Position numbers and translations under genes: made by a program
The notes under the pieces: model-generated
What the model was told of the DNA's origin: nothing
Databases searched by the model: none
What the model saw: only the letters and a program-made list of their open reading frames with translations
Assembly (NCBI GenBank): GCA_037783415.1
Contig: JAZGTN010000087.1
Coordinates: forward strand, 620,001-684,000
Direction of reading: 5' to 3'
DNA: 64,000 nt
DNA from: Leptasterias polaris
Lineage: Eukaryota; Echinodermata; Asteroidea; Forcipulatida; Asteriidae
Shown: positions 36,101 through 46,047 of the stretch, piece after piece
How positions within the stretch are numbered: position 1 is the stretch's first letter
How the letters are laid out: the number at the start of each line of letters is the position of its first letter

Positions 36101-36415
36101 GTTGCAACCCACTGTACCAGACTGAATGAGATGTATATTGCTAATAGCGGTAATGAACCCATCAATGAAGAAATCTTGGAGATTGCCAAAAAATGCCCAC
36201 ATCTCAAAGTGTTGGAGCTTGGTAATTGTTTGATGAATTGCTCTGCAGTGGTTCAGTTAGCCAAGTTGTGTGGCCCTCGCTTGACCAGACTAGTCATACA
36301 TGAAGAGACATCAATAGAGAATAGAGACTGTGATATAGAAACAATGGTATCCCAAGTATCCTCTTTCCTGCAAAGGACATGGAATGTGGAGTTCATCCCC
36401 ATTTGGTTTGAGTGA
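29798..36415 (+). CDS. FBXL3: FBXL3-type F-box/LRR protein, four coding exons
   Basis: Joining 29798-30157, 33200-33373, 33659-33821 and 35751-36415 gives 1362 bases, 453 residues plus stop, with GT/AG at every junction and phases 0, 0 and 1. Residues about 55-105 form an F-box (WSLLPINLLITIFKLL, then CVCKHWN and MPDLWHQF). The rest is a leucine-rich-repeat region resembling vertebrate FBXL3/FBXL21 along its whole length (IKVDG.., FVNSNLKSLNIEETPIDD, LYFGCLVPK, LAKLCGPRLTRL). Vertebrate FBXL3 is the substrate receptor of an SCF ubiquitin ligase that targets cryptochromes in the circadian clock; that role here is inference. The protein ends PIWFE: the tail tryptophan that enters the cryptochrome pocket in vertebrate FBXL3 appears conserved, followed by two extra residues. 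An upstream non-coding exon is probable. Confidence 0.9.
31344..31920. repeat. foldback repeat in FBXL3 intron 1
   Basis: Arms of about 185 bp (31344-31530 and 31736-31920) are near-perfect inverses. Their outer ends read GGCCTGACGTTTCGACCCTA inward. The loop of about 205 bp includes a poly-C run near 31700. A single fragment of the same family lies at 527-640. It could be two copies inserted tail-to-tail or one foldback element. Confidence 0.75.
32365..32540 (+). repeat. degenerate GGTGTGGTCAC tandem repeat
   Basis: TTGGTGTGGTCAC or TGTGTGGCCAC recurs at irregular 30-60 bp spacing between phrases like GAGGGCGT and TAGTCC. This is an old, decayed minisatellite in intron 1. Confidence 0.55.
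33200..33373 (+). CDS. FBXL3: FBXL3 coding exon 2
   Basis: Acceptor TTTTTGCAG ends at 33199. The exon encodes IFEKHTNDIKYVIIKVDG... to SAQSHK (58 residues, phase 0), then donor GTTTGT. It aligns with the first LRR segment of FBXL3. Confidence 0.9.
33659..33821 (+). CDS. FBXL3: FBXL3 coding exon 3
   Basis: Acceptor AACAATAG ends at 33658. The exon encodes FVQALKGIFVNSNLKSLNIE... to CPMISAV plus one base (phase 1), then donor GTAAGA at 33822. It aligns with FBXL3 around its short repeat with the VDDP-like turn (here IDDD). Confidence 0.9.
34893..35111 (-). pseudogene. LINE reverse-transcriptase relic in FBXL3 intron 3
   Basis: The minus-strand frame contains VAPIPK...LKDKLRPISLVHLVFLKLLK and later DKIDHRQF. 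These are the conserved early RT segments of CR1/jockey-type LINEs (PIPK..RPISLT...K..E). Surrounding sequence (about 34260-35260) probably belongs to the same decayed element but is too broken to follow. It is antisense to FBXL3 and non-functional. Confidence 0.65.
35405..35525. mobile_element. TAGACCCAGT micro-palindrome, third copy
   Basis: Begins TAGACCCAGTAACTGGGGCG and ends CCCGTTACTGGGTCTA, with the central GACATCATC/GATGATGTC fold of the 110-bp element at 18281. The flanks GTTATAGAT and GTCATATCT agree at six of nine positions, possibly an eroded 9-bp duplication. It lies in FBXL3 intron 3. Confidence 0.8.
35751..36415 (+). CDS. FBXL3: FBXL3 coding exon 4 (C-terminal LRRs)
   Basis: Acceptor ACATTTACAG ends at 35750. 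The exon encodes GIASVIDNCSHLYELTIDY... to the stop at 36413-36415. It holds the C-terminal half of the LRR domain and the PIWFE tail. No canonical AATAAA is obvious close downstream. Confidence 0.9.
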
Positions 36416-37217
36416 ACAACTTGGTACTGGGCGTATTCTTATGTACTTTATGAATTCTGAAATTTGATTTTAAGGGTGATTTCAAAGTGATTTTAAAAGT
36501 AAACATTTTTAGAACCGTTTTATTTTATTCTCTTAAAAATACTCTAAAGGCCTTTTCACACAACAGAAAATCTCAGTGTTGGGCACGTATCCAGTCAGTG
36601 TAATCTGGACTTACCTTTTCACACTACAACTTTTCAACACGTCAATCCGTGTAGAGGGCTCGATCTGTGTCGAAGCTAACTCTCGATCCATGTCGAAAGT
36701 TCCAACGTTTTGTGGAAAGCCATGGTATGAACACCTCTGGGTTAATTGTTGAGTAGTTGTTTAAGCATGTTGCAAGAAAAAAAAAGAAAAACAAGTTGCA
36801 CCATCAAATCTCGCTCCACCCTTCAAAAATGCTGTCGAATCGCTAGTGTTCTTTTCTGAGTGCTTTCTTTAAGAGCCGTTTTTCTTCTGTATATTGTTTA
36901 AATACATGTACATGGCACACATTCAAACCTGTGGAAGAGCCACCATGTTGGTAATTTAAAAACCACGGAGATGACGCGATGTGGGCGTTGTAAAGCATCG
37001 CAACGCGTCCCCCTTCCAGCCGTGTAGGAATCTGGCGGTTTTAAAATGATTGCACAATACACAGATCAAAAGATTAAATGTGTTACCCTAAAGCTGATTT
37101 CCTGCAGAGCTAGGTGTGAAAGCAGAACAGTTTTTATTCATGTTGATATTTTACTGAGTCAACACGGACCTGATCTGTGTAAATTTCGACACGGATTGAA
37201 CACGGATTGGATTGGCC
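36416..37217. other. 3' flank of FBXL3, no gene recognised
   Basis: Contains the probable 3' UTR of FBXL3 and then sequence with several ACACGGATTG-like and GTGTCGAA-like phrases (36590-36720, 37150-37210). These may mark the end of an unidentified interspersed repeat. No coding potential is seen. Confidence 0.4.
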
Positions 37218-37691
37218 TGTAGTATTTACTGTTGTTAGAGATTGACTACTTATGACTCACCCGCGTTAATAACTCTGATCTGATGAACGGACTTTCCCTC
37301 GGCGCTGGAACTGGACGGCACGTCTAGCTTCTTGGGACAGTTCAGAGCTCTCCGTACGTTCACATTAGACAACAAAGACTTACAGGACTTGACGATGACA
37401 ATTAACGATGATTAACGATGAAAATGTTGAACTCGTAAATGTTGAGGAATAACTGCTAAGTGCTAGTCAAAAAATGCAACGTTGCAACGAACTAACTTTC
37501 TACATGTCAAGGCGACAGGAAAACAACAACAATGGCTGCCGTCATGAAACACATGTCCTCCAACCAGCGAAAAGCTATATATAAACTCCCTGCAGCTTGC
37601 AGGATACCAGTTACATTTCTCTGGTCTGTGTTGATTGGTTGAATGCTTTATTTACAATTTCATGAATGGCTTTAAAGGAGCAGTCACTACA
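37218..37691 (-). repeat. 3' LTR of the intact gypsy element
   Basis: 474 bp with TGTAGTATTTACTG...GTCACTACA ends (plus-strand reading). In element orientation it is preceded by the purine tract AGGAGGGAG (complement of 37694-37704). It includes a TATATATAA stretch that differs by one TA from the other LTR. Confidence 0.9.
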
Positions 37692-37757
37692 GTAGCTCCC
37701 TCCTAGAATGGAGAAGGTATGAACCAATTCGATCCACAGAACAAACAACAAATTGTC

Positions 37758-40700
37758 TCAAGAGCCAGTTGTGCAGTATTGCGCATAACGAGCGGGCCAA
37801 TGAACATGGCGTCCGGAGCGGGTAGTCTTGACTTCTGGAACCGGCTGATGAGGCCCGGGCTGAAGAGTAGGCGTCGCTGGTGGTGTGGGCGTTGCTGGTG
37901 GAGTGGGCGGTTCTGGTGGAGTGGGCGGTTCTGGAGGAGTGCTAATTCGCGTTGGAGGGGCGATAACAGTAGGAGGGTTGTCGTCCTCACGATAGGCGAT
38001 TTTGAGACGGTCAATGCTGACGGTGTCCGGCTTGCCTTTGCGTTCCAACACAAAAAACTTGTCCAAGCGCTTGAGCACCCGAAATGGGCCATCATAGGGG
38101 GGTTGGAGCGGTTTTTTTACTGCGTCATGTCGAACATAAACGTGTGTGCATGTGAGAAGATCAGGGTGGATCTGGGAGTGGCTCTGTTGGGACCGAGGTG
38201 GCGGTGGCTTAATCGTGGTCATGTGTCGACGGAGACGATGGACGTAGTCACTAGGATCCAGGTCCCCATCTGTGTCGCTAGGGGCAACAAACTCACCAGG
38301 CAGTCTGATGGTAGTTCCGAGAACCATCTCTGCAGAAGAGCAACCGAGAGTCGACTTAACCGCGCTCCTGATACCCAGCAAAACGAATGGTAGGGACTCT
38401 GTCCATGTGGAAGTAGAGTGGGCCTTAAGGGATGCCTTTAATTGTCGATGAAGGCGTTCGACCATTCCATTCGAAGATGGGTGATAAGATGTCGTGCGGA
38501 TCCTCTTACACCCAAGCATGGTGGTGAGGGCTCGGAAGAGAGAAGACTCAAATTGACGACCCCTATCTGTAGTGAGTGTTGATGGCGTCCCAAAGCGGGC
38601 CACCCAGTTGGTGACGAAAGCACGGGCTACCGTTTCTGCTGTAATGTCGGGTATTGGTATGGCCTCTGGCCAGCGGGTTAAACGGTCCACACAAGTGAGC
38701 AAGTATGTCTGCCCATTTGAAGGCGGAAGAGGACCCACGATGTCGATGTGAACATGATCAAACCTTGCGTCAGGGGTGGAAAACGTTCCCAAAGGCGATT
38801 TGGTGTGACGATAGATCTTGCAGCGCTGACACTGGTGACATGCCTTAGCCCATTGCCGGACATCTTTGTTGATACCTGGCCACACAAAACGTGCAGAAAT
38901 TAACTGCTGTGTCGCTCGGATACCAGGGTGAGACAAACCATGCAATGCATTGAAGATAGTCCGACGGAACTTGAGAGGAACATAAGGACGATGAGTATCC
39001 GTAGACGAGTCACAAATGATGGTGCCCTGTGCTGTGGGGAGAGGAACATCAATAAGCTGCAAGGAAGTGTCGTTCAGGTGAAGTAATTCCTCATCGGTCT
39101 GTTGTGCAGTAGCGATAGCTTCAAAATCGATGACCTCTGAAACCTCAAGAGCATCCATCTCTAAGCGTGACAGTGCATCGGCCGCCGTGTTGTTGCGGCC
39201 ACTGATGTGGCGAATGTCCGATGTAAACTGGGAGATGTAGTCGAGATGACGCACTTCCCGGGGTGAGTGGCGGTCTGGCTTCGACCGAAGAGCGTGCGTG
39301 AGCGGCTTATGGTCGGTGTAAATGCAGAACGTACGACCCTCTAGCATGTGACGAAAATATTTGATGCTCAGGTAGAGCGCAAGGAGTTCCCTGCCAAACG
39401 TGCTATAGCGCGTTTCCGCTGGTTGGAGTCGCTTTGAGAAAAAGGAGAAAGGTTGCCATGTTCCATCCACGCGTTGTTGAAGAACACCTCCTACTCCTAC
39501 ATCTGATGCGTCGGCGAGAAGACATAATGGTGCATCTGCTCGTGGGTGTACCAAAAGTGTTGCCTCCGACAATTTGGCTTTGATGAGGGCGAAGGCCGAG
39601 AGGGCTTGCTCGTCCAAGGTGATAGACATATTCTTCTTCGTACAGTTCTTGAGCATGTCTGTGAGCGGTTGGACCGTGTCGGCACAGTGAGGAATGAAAC
39701 GCCTGTAGAAATTGATGAGACCGAGAAATTCCCTCAACTTGCGAAGTGAATCCGGAACTGGGAAATCTTGTATGCTCTGCACTTTGTCGGCCAATGGGCG
39801 GATGCCGTTCTGATCGACACTGTGTCCGAGAAACGTGAGCGAGGAAACTCCAAACTGACATTTGCTGGGGTTGACGACAACACCATACTCCGCAAGACGG
39901 TCAAAAAGGAGTCGAAGATGAGCTCGGTGTTCCTCCTCTGATGAGCTAGCGATCAGTAGGTCGTCAAGATAGACATACACAAAAGGCAAGCCTCGGGTAA
40001 CTTCATCCATGAACCGCTGGAAGGTTTGCGCAGCATTCCGTAACCCAAAGGGCATGCGTGCAAACTCGAACAGTCCGAAAGGCGTAGTGATGGCCGTTTT
40101 ATGGATGTCTGCTGGTTCAACCGGGATTTGATGATATGCCCGAATCAAGTCGATCTTGGAGAAAACACTACAACCGTGCAGAGAGGATGCAAAATCCTGC
40201 AAATGGGGAATCGGGTAGCAGTCGGGTACGGTGCATTTGTTGAGTGCCCTGTAGTCGCCACAAGGGCGCCAGTCTCCAGGTGTAGATTTAGGGACCATAT
40301 GTAGCGGTGAGGACCAGTTGCTGCTTGAAGGACGGATTATCCCCAATTCGAGCATGTGGTCAAACTCGGCCTTGGCGACCTGGTGACGATCGGGGGCGAG
40401 ACGGCGAGGGCGAGCAGCTACAGGGGGCCCTGTAGTTGCAATGTGGTGTGTGATGTTATGTCGCACTGCTGTTTGGGTATACACCGGGTGTGTGATACCT
40501 GGGTATGATCGAAGGAGAGTGTCATAGACGGATGACGACGCCACTACAAACACTGGACTGATGGAGGCCGTATGAGCTGCGACACCTTGCACCGTAAGAC
40601 GTGTACTCGAGTCGATAAGCCGTTTGTGTTTGACGTCCACTAGGAGATTGTAGTGACGCAGAAAATCTGCTCCGATGATAGGGGTTGGTAAAGCAGCAAC

Positions 40701-41273
40701 GACGAACACCCAACGGAAGGTACGCCGCAATCCCAAATCTAAAGTGAAAGACCGCTCACCGTAGGTCTTGATCGGTGAAGCGTTCACAGCCTGGAGGTTA
40801 ACGGAGGTAGGTTGCGTTTTCAACTTGGGGTTGTGTGGAAGAACACTTACCTCTGCGCCGGTGTCGACCAGGAAACGGGTGTTCGATGTCTTATCCACTA
40901 TATAAAAGAGGCGACTGGGAGTAGTATTGCCAGGCCGACTATTCGCCGCTAGCCGCTGGCTTGGTGTTTTCCGACTGTGGTTGGGTACGACGGGAGCATG
41001 GACTGTTGCACTTTGTAGCCTTACTACCAAATTTCCAGTGGTACCAGCATTGATCCGTCGTCGGTTGCCCGGTGGATGAGGCGCTCGGACTTCGATCACC
41101 GGGGTAGGTGCGAGAGGACGGGCGACCACGGCTTTGGCTACGTCTGGAATTGTGGCTACGCTGTAGTTGGGTCGACAAGGCCTGTACCTGCCTGGTGAGA
41201 GCCGACATCTGTTCCTGTAGGACCAGGACGTCAGGGTTGGCTTGTGGGGTGTGGCTAGGTGGAGGCACGTCAA
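37758..41273 (-). CDS. gypsy Pol: protease, RT, RNase H, integrase
   Basis: An uninterrupted frame of 1171 codons. Positions refer to the plus strand. The aspartic protease ([12 protein letters not shown]) lies near 40860, RT with YVYLDDLLI near 39970, RNase H ([14 protein letters not shown]) near 39500, and the integrase zinc region (CHQCQRCK) near 38820. The integrase core has HIDIVGPL (near 38740), TDRGRQFE (near 38565) and SNGMVERLH (near 38460). A proline/threonine-rich tail ends in a [13 protein letters not shown] motif. The listed start is a TTG; pol overlaps gag by 335 bases in the +1 frame and is probably made by frameshifting from gag. It would copy and integrate the element. Confidence 0.92.
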   Translation of the reverse strand: MTCLHLATPHKPTLTSWSYRNRCRLSPGRYRPCRPNYSVATIPDVAKAVVARPLAPTPVIEVRAPHPPGNRRRINAGTTGNLVVRLQSATVHAPVVPNHSRKTPSQRLAANSRPGNTTPSRLFYIVDKTSNTRFLVDTGAEVSVLPHNPKLKTQPTSVNLQAVNASPIKTYGERSFTLDLGLRRTFRWVFVVAALPTPIIGADFLRHYNLLVDVKHKRLIDSSTRLTVQGVAAHTASISPVFVVASSSVYDTLLRSYPGITHPVYTQTAVRHNITHHIATTGPPVAARPRRLAPDRHQVAKAEFDHMLELGIIRPSSSNWSSPLHMVPKSTPGDWRPCGDYRALNKCTVPDCYPIPHLQDFASSLHGCSVFSKIDLIRAYHQIPVEPADIHKTAITTPFGLFEFARMPFGLRNAAQTFQRFMDEVTRGLPFVYVYLDDLLIASSSEEEHRAHLRLLFDRLAEYGVVVNPSKCQFGVSSLTFLGHSVDQNGIRPLADKVQSIQDFPVPDSLRKLREFLGLINFYRRFIPHCADTVQPLTDMLKNCTKKNMSITLDEQALSAFALIKAKLSEATLLVHPRADAPLCLLADASDVGVGGVLQQRVDGTWQPFSFFSKRLQPAETRYSTFGRELLALYLSIKYFRHMLEGRTFCIYTDHKPLTHALRSKPDRHSPREVRHLDYISQFTSDIRHISGRNNTAADALSRLEMDALEVSEVIDFEAIATAQQTDEELLHLNDTSLQLIDVPLPTAQGTIICDSSTDTHRPYVPLKFRRTIFNALHGLSHPGIRATQQLISARFVWPGINKDVRQWAKACHQCQRCKIYRHTKSPLGTFSTPDARFDHVHIDIVGPLPPSNGQTYLLTCVDRLTRWPEAIPIPDITAETVARAFVTNWVARFGTPSTLTTDRGRQFESSLFRALTTMLGCKRIRTTSYHPSSNGMVERLHRQLKASLKAHSTSTWTESLPFVLLGIRSAVKSTLGCSSAEMVLGTTIRLPGEFVAPSDTDGDLDPSDYVHRLRRHMTTIKPPPPRSQQSHSQIHPDLLTCTHVYVRHDAVKKPLQPPYDGPFRVLKRLDKFFVLERKGKPDTVSIDRLKIAYREDDNPPTVIAPPTRISTPPEPPTPPEPPTPPATPTPPATPTLQPGPHQPVPEVKTTRSGRHVHWPARYAQYCTTGS

Positions 41274-41841
41274 CTGCAGCTAGGGATGCCGACAGGGGTG
41301 GAGAGACTTCAATGATCTTGTCGGCCAAGTCGGCCAATTGTTCAATGCCAACAGTATCAGCCGTGGACGCCAGGATTGATTGTGTGTGCGCCGGCAGGCG
41401 CTGGAGGAACAGCTGTTTCAAAATTTTATCCTCCAGAGAGTTGTCACCGAGGAGTTGACGCATCCGGCGTAGCAACTGTGAGGGTTTGCAGTCTCCTAAT
41501 TCCTCCGAAATCAACAGCTGATGCAGTCGCTTCTGCTCAGACAGGGATGTTCGCCGGATGAGCTCTTGCTTCAGGCGGTTATATCGCTCTGTTGTTGGAG
41601 GAGTAATTAGTAGGTCCCGTACTTCCTGTGCTATCTCTGGCTGTAGCGAGGCGGTAACATAGGCGAACTTGGTGTCCTGAGCGGTGATGTGTCTTGTGAC
41701 AAACTGGGCCTCCACCTGAGCAAACCAGAGGGCTGGGTCATTGGGCCAAAAGGGGGGAAGCTTTAAACTGACCGCCGCGACTGGCTGGAGAGCTGGCGGA
41801 GGTGACGGGGCAGCGCCCGCAGCGGCGTCCTTCACCGACAT
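40939..41841 (-). CDS. gypsy Gag
   Basis: ATG at 41841 starts [14 protein letters not shown], a 300-residue capsid-type protein. It includes the [20 protein letters not shown] region typical of invertebrate gypsy gag and a C-terminal [14 protein letters not shown] motif resembling a CCHC knuckle. A basic SR-rich stretch precedes the knuckle. It would form the particle that packages element RNA. The gag frame overlaps pol at its 3' end. The 5' leader between the LTR and ATG is 136 bases. Confidence 0.9.
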   Translation of the reverse strand: MSVKDAAAGAAPSPPPALQPVAAVSLKLPPFWPNDPALWFAQVEAQFVTRHITAQDTKFAYVTASLQPEIAQEVRDLLITPPTTERYNRLKQELIRRTSLSEQKRLHQLLISEELGDCKPSQLLRRMRQLLGDNSLEDKILKQLFLQRLPAHTQSILASTADTVGIEQLADLADKIIEVSPPLSASLAAVDVPPPSHTPQANPDVLVLQEQMSALTRQVQALSTQLQRSHNSRRSQSRGRPSSRTYPGDRSPSASSTGQPTTDQCWYHWKFGSKATKCNSPCSRRTQPQSENTKPAASGE

Positions 41842-41958
41842 CGTTGTTGAGTAGACAAGTTAAAATTTGGTGTATCACAAATAAAAAGTTACGGGCACGA
41901 CAGACTATCCACAATGTGGGCACGGACGGGGTGTGAGCCAAGTAAAAATACGATCTTT

Positions 41959-41976
41959 CCAAGGTCTGGGTCACCA
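41959..41976 (-). promoter_or_regulatory. putative primer-binding site
   Basis: Directly inside the 5' LTR, in element orientation, the sequence reads TGGTGACCCAGACCTTGG. The position and the TGG start suit complementarity to a tRNA CCA end. I did not identify the tRNA. Confidence 0.55.
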
Positions 41977-41977
41977 C

Positions 41978-42453
41978 TGTAGTATTTACTGTTGTTAGAG
42001 ATTGACTACTTATGACTCACCCGCGTTAATAACTCTGATCTGATGAACGGACTTTCCCTCGGCGCTGGAACTGGACGGCACGTCTAGCTTCTTGGGACAG
42101 TTCAGAGCTCTCCGTACATTCACATTAGACAACAAAGACTTACAGGACTTGACGATGACAATTAACGATGATTAACGATGAAAATGTTGAACTCGTAAAT
42201 GTTGAGGAATAACTGCTAAGTGCTAGTCAAAAAATGCAACGTTGCAACGAACTAACTTTCTACATGTCAAGGCGACAGGAAAACAACAACAATGGCTGCT
42301 GTCATGAAACACATGTCCTCCAACCAGCGAAAAGCTATATATATAAACTCCCTGCAGCTTGCAGGATACCAGTTACATTTCTCTGGTCTGTGTTGATTGG
42401 TTGAATGCTTTATTTACAATTTCATGAATGGCTTTAAAGGAGCAGTCACTACA
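41978..42453 (-). repeat. 5' LTR of the intact gypsy element
   Basis: 476 bp, near-identical to 37218-37691. The differences I see are at about 42118 (A for G), about 42300 (T for C) and an additional TA near 42340. Confidence 0.9.
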
Positions 42454-42490
42454 GGCCTATGTACAATATACAATTAATATCAGCAGATCC

Positions 42491-42508
42491 TTAACCACTT
42501 CACGTCGG
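42491..42508 (+). repeat. left TIR and TTAA of the piggyBac-type element
   Basis: TTAA plus CCACTTCACGTCGG; the 14-bp repeat is matched perfectly in inverse at 59693-59706. Confidence 0.8.
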
Positions 42509-42599
42509 ATGACGGAAATTTCCGCAAAATTTTGCAGAACGGAGATACGGTTGACGTCGACATCCGTCATGCAGCTTTTCGAAAATTGCTAACCGTGCT

Positions 42600-42795
42600 G
42601 CCTACGGACGTAAAAAGACGTCAAATTAGCGCATCCATTTCAGACGGATGACGTAAAAAGACGTACCGCAAAAACATTAGGGCTGCCGGATGACGTTTAT
42701 AAACGATAAAAAGGTCATGACATTGCAACGGTTGACTAAAATTACGATGTAGTGGTTTGGTTCTCAGTCGGCTGACGTAAAAAGACGTCACAACA
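42600..42795 (+). repeat. subterminal GACGTAAAAAGACGT motifs
   Basis: GACGTAAAAAGACGT occurs three times (about 42606, 42655 and 42776). A relative, GATGACGTTTATAAACG, lies near 42690. Spacing varies within the first 300 bp of the element, as expected of transposase-binding subterminal repeats. Related GGTTGACGT phrases occur at both ends of the element. Confidence 0.6.
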
Positions 42796-42945
42796 TCGTT
42801 GTTTTTACACTTTGGAATTTTTCATTGTTCAAAGTTCCCATGTTTGCATAATTATCATCACTTGTCTATGTGGAATCTCCTTACCTCATTCTCATATTCT
42901 TTGTTGTAATAAAATAAAGATGTAACATAATAAATAAAACTGCAG

Positions 42946-44340
42946 TCTCATGTTTCTTTGATTTGCATATAAATCCAGCCTACTCCTGACGCATCTTTGT
43001 TCATGCTGTCCGCCCCAAACAATGAGGATTATCAGCTTATCGGCAGGGGATAGCTTTTGCCTGTACACGGTCAAAAACCCCCCAACACCTTTGTTCCATT
43101 TGTCTCCATTGAAACCCGTAACCCCTAACCCCTTGGTGCCAACTTAGCTGTAACAAAATAAAAAGGGTAAAGTAATAAACACAAGTATGCTATCAATATT
43201 CAGCCATCCCGGTCATATCCATCGGTACTCGGACGGGTCCAGTAATGCGATGCACGGGGATCACGGGGATAAAACTATGGTCTCATAATTTTTCTTTGAC
43301 TTGCATATAAATCCAGCCTACTCCTATCGCATCTTTGTTCATGCTGTCTGCCCAAAACAATGAGGATTATCAGCTTATCGTTTTCTGTCTTCATTGTCTC
43401 CTTGCTGGCCAACTATATACCTATAGAAATTTGTACCTGGGCTTGTGGACGTCTTTGCAATTTCAAATACCTAACCCGTGACCCCTTTCTTCTTTATTTG
43501 CTCCAGCATGCAAATGATTGCACACCTTTGTTCCATTTGTCACCATTGAAACCCGTAACCCCTAACCCTTAGTCCCCTTCTTAGCTGTAACAAAATAAAA
43601 ATGGGAAAAGTAATAAACACAAGTATGCTATCAATATTCAGCCATCCCGGTCATATCCATCGGTACTGGGACGGGTCCAGTGATGCGATGCACGGGGGAT
43701 ACCTCACGGCCGACACGGCCAGACTGCCGGGCCCTTCCCTTCCATCTCCAAATGGGGCTAGCTTTTGCCTGTACACGGTCAACCCTTGTCCCCGTACCCC
43801 CGATTGCGCTCTCCCCTCTCTATTCTGGTGGGCCTCAACGCGTTACACATGGATACTTCATGCCTTGACCCGGTCATCATTTCGGTGCTTTGATCAATTT
43901 GTCTATGTGGAATCTCCTTGCCTCATACTTGTATTCTTAGTTGCAATACAATCAAGATGTAAAATAATAAATAAATAAAACTATGGTCTCATAATTTTTC
44001 TTTGACTTGCATATAAATCCAGCCTACTCCTAACGCATCTTTGTTCATGCTGCTTGCCCCAAACAATGAGGATTATCAGCATATCGGCTTATGTCTTCAT
44101 TGTCTCCTTGCTGGCCGACTACATACCTATAGAAATTTGTACCTGGGCTGGTGGACGTCTGTGCAATTTCAAATTCCTAACCCGTGACCCCTTTCTTCTT
44201 TATGTGCTCCAGCGTGCAAATGAATGCACACCTTTGTTACCATTGAAACCCGTAACCCCTAACCCCTTTCCTTTCATTACAACCCATTCATGCTTTATGG
44301 TTGGAGAACTTATAACAGCTAATTTTTCATATATAAAGCT
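42946..44340 (+). repeat. tandem/dispersed repeat block upstream of the transposase
   Basis: Three related segments begin near 42950, 43277 and 43985. Each contains TTGCATATAAATCCAGCCTA, a CAAACAATGAGGATTATCAGC-type stretch and phrases like CATTGAAACCCGTAACCCCT. Between them is a CAGCCATCCCGGTCATATCC segment (43190, 43637). The last copy leads into the transposase 5' leader. The same material returns in the same orientation at 48110-49170, downstream of the gene. The ORFs inside are incidental. Confidence 0.8.
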
Positions 44341-44372
44341 TGTTCAGTTGGTGGAGTCACACACATCAAATC

Positions 44373-46047
44373 ATGGCATCTTTGCGAGCTCAACGTGGTC
44401 GCAATAACTTTGTTGACGCTACTTCAAGTGGCTCTGAAGAGGAATCCTCTTCTTCAGAGTCAGACCCTGAAACAGATTCAAGTGATGAATCAAGTGATGG
44501 GTCTTCTGCAAGTGTTCCAGCACAGGCAGCGGCACCAGCGGCACCAGTGCCTAATCCAGTAGTTCGGGCGGACCGAGACTGTTTTCCTCGCCGTTTTGGG
44601 TTTTCCGGTGGAGACGGTGTCCAAATAAACTTAGATGACTCCAGCACAATGCTTGATGTATTTCACGAATTTTTCTCCGAAGAGCAGTTTCAGAACATTG
44701 CCGATGAAACCAACAAGTTTGCCACTGACAACCCGCAAGACAATGATGGCAACCACATAAGAGACTGGTTTGACACGTCTGCCGACGAAGTGAAAGCACT
44801 AATATCGCTTCACATTTTGATGGGTGTCACTACTAAACCAGATGTGCGATTCTTCTGGAGTAGGGAACCCATGATAGAGAGTCCATTTTTTGGAGACACA
44901 ATGCCAAGGGACCGGTTTCTGCAATTGCGAAGTTATCTCCACTTCAACAACAATGACAATGATGATGGAACCGATAGGCTGTTCAAACTGCGGCCATTCA
45001 TTGATTCTGTGACTGAAAAATTCAAAACTGTGTATATTCCTTCACAAGATATATCCACTGATGAGTCGCTTTGGAAATTCCATGGGCGACTCAAGTTCAA
45101 ACAGTTCAACCCTGCAAAAAGAGCACGATTTGGCATCAAGGTGTACAAGACATGCCAGAGCAGCGGTGAGGCAGCCGGGTACACATGGAACCTGAAGATC
45201 TACACTGGCGAGGACAGAGGTGCTCTTCTGGCAAGTACAAGTGCTGTTCTTGATCTGAACGAAGATCTACTCGACAAGGGGTACAACATCTTCGTTGACA
45301 ACTGGTTTAGCAGCCCTGATCTGTTCCTCCGTCTTAGAGCCAGGCACACCAATGCCTGTGGAACTGTCCGGCTGAACCGAAAGCAGATGCCGGCAGACTT
45401 GAAAAAGGTCAAATTGAAGAAGGGAGAGATTGCCTATACCGCTCCAGTTCAAGAGGTCTACTAGCACTTGTGTGGAAAGATAGGAAAGATGTGAGAATGC
45501 TGTCAACCATGCACTCGGCATCGATGGAGGAGTCTAGAAAAAGAGACAAGGACGGAATCCCTGTTGAGAAACCTTCTTGCATCCTCGACTACAACAAGGG
45601 AAAGGGAGGAGTAGATCTGTCCGACCAACTTGCATCCTGCCACCGCAGTGTGAGGAGATCTGTGAAGTGGTACAAGAAGGTATTTTTCTATCTTCTTGAC
45701 CTTTGTTTGGTCAATTCATTCATCGTGTACAAGCTGCAGGGCCATGAACTACATTATTACGATTTTAGAATGTCTCTCGTCAGAGAAATTCTAGAGACGG
45801 TCGCTTTGCCAGTTTATACTACCCGAGGAAGACCTCACGCACTACCCAGTCCAAATAGACTATCGGGAAGAAATTTTCCTGTTGGTCTCCCGCCAACAGC
45901 CAACACACCGAGGCCTAGCAAGAGATATGTGTAGTCTGCAAAGCATCAAAGCGGAGGAGAGAGACCAGGTACCAGTGTGACATTTGCAATGTTCCCCTAT
46001 GTATTGAGCCGTGCTTCAAGACATACCACACCGAGCGAGATTTTTGA
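44373..46047 (+). pseudogene. piggyBac-family transposase with two frame breaks
   Basis: ATG at 44373 starts MASLRAQRGRNNF, followed by an acidic serine-rich N-terminal region (residues about 20-50). The DDE_Tnp_1_7-type core then contains ISTDESLWKFHGRL (aspartate about residue 230), IFVDNWFSSPDL (about 309) and GGVDLSDQL (near 45615), the three expected acidic positions. Frame breaks lie near 45440 and 45930. After the second, the cysteine-rich C-terminal domain (VCKAS...CDICNVPLCIEPCF...YHTERDF) runs to a stop at 46045-46047. The family excises and inserts DNA at TTAA; this copy would not be functional as read. Confidence 0.88.

Larger units (their letters stand above)
37218..42453 (-). 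mobile_element. apparently intact Ty3/gypsy element
   Basis: LTRs at 37218-37691 and 41978-42453 frame a gag ORF and an overlapping pol ORF without visible nonsense. GGCC is duplicated at the ends (37214-37217 and 42454-42457). The LTRs differ by two substitutions and one 2-bp indel, so insertion was recent. The element ends 37 bp from the TTAA of the neighbouring piggyBac-type element but lies outside it. Confidence 0.93.

Noticed and set aside
43360..43978. Short ORFs with signal-peptide-like starts near the piggyBac gene
   Set aside because: They lie in a repeat block present several times with different frames open in each copy, so selection for protein is unlikely.
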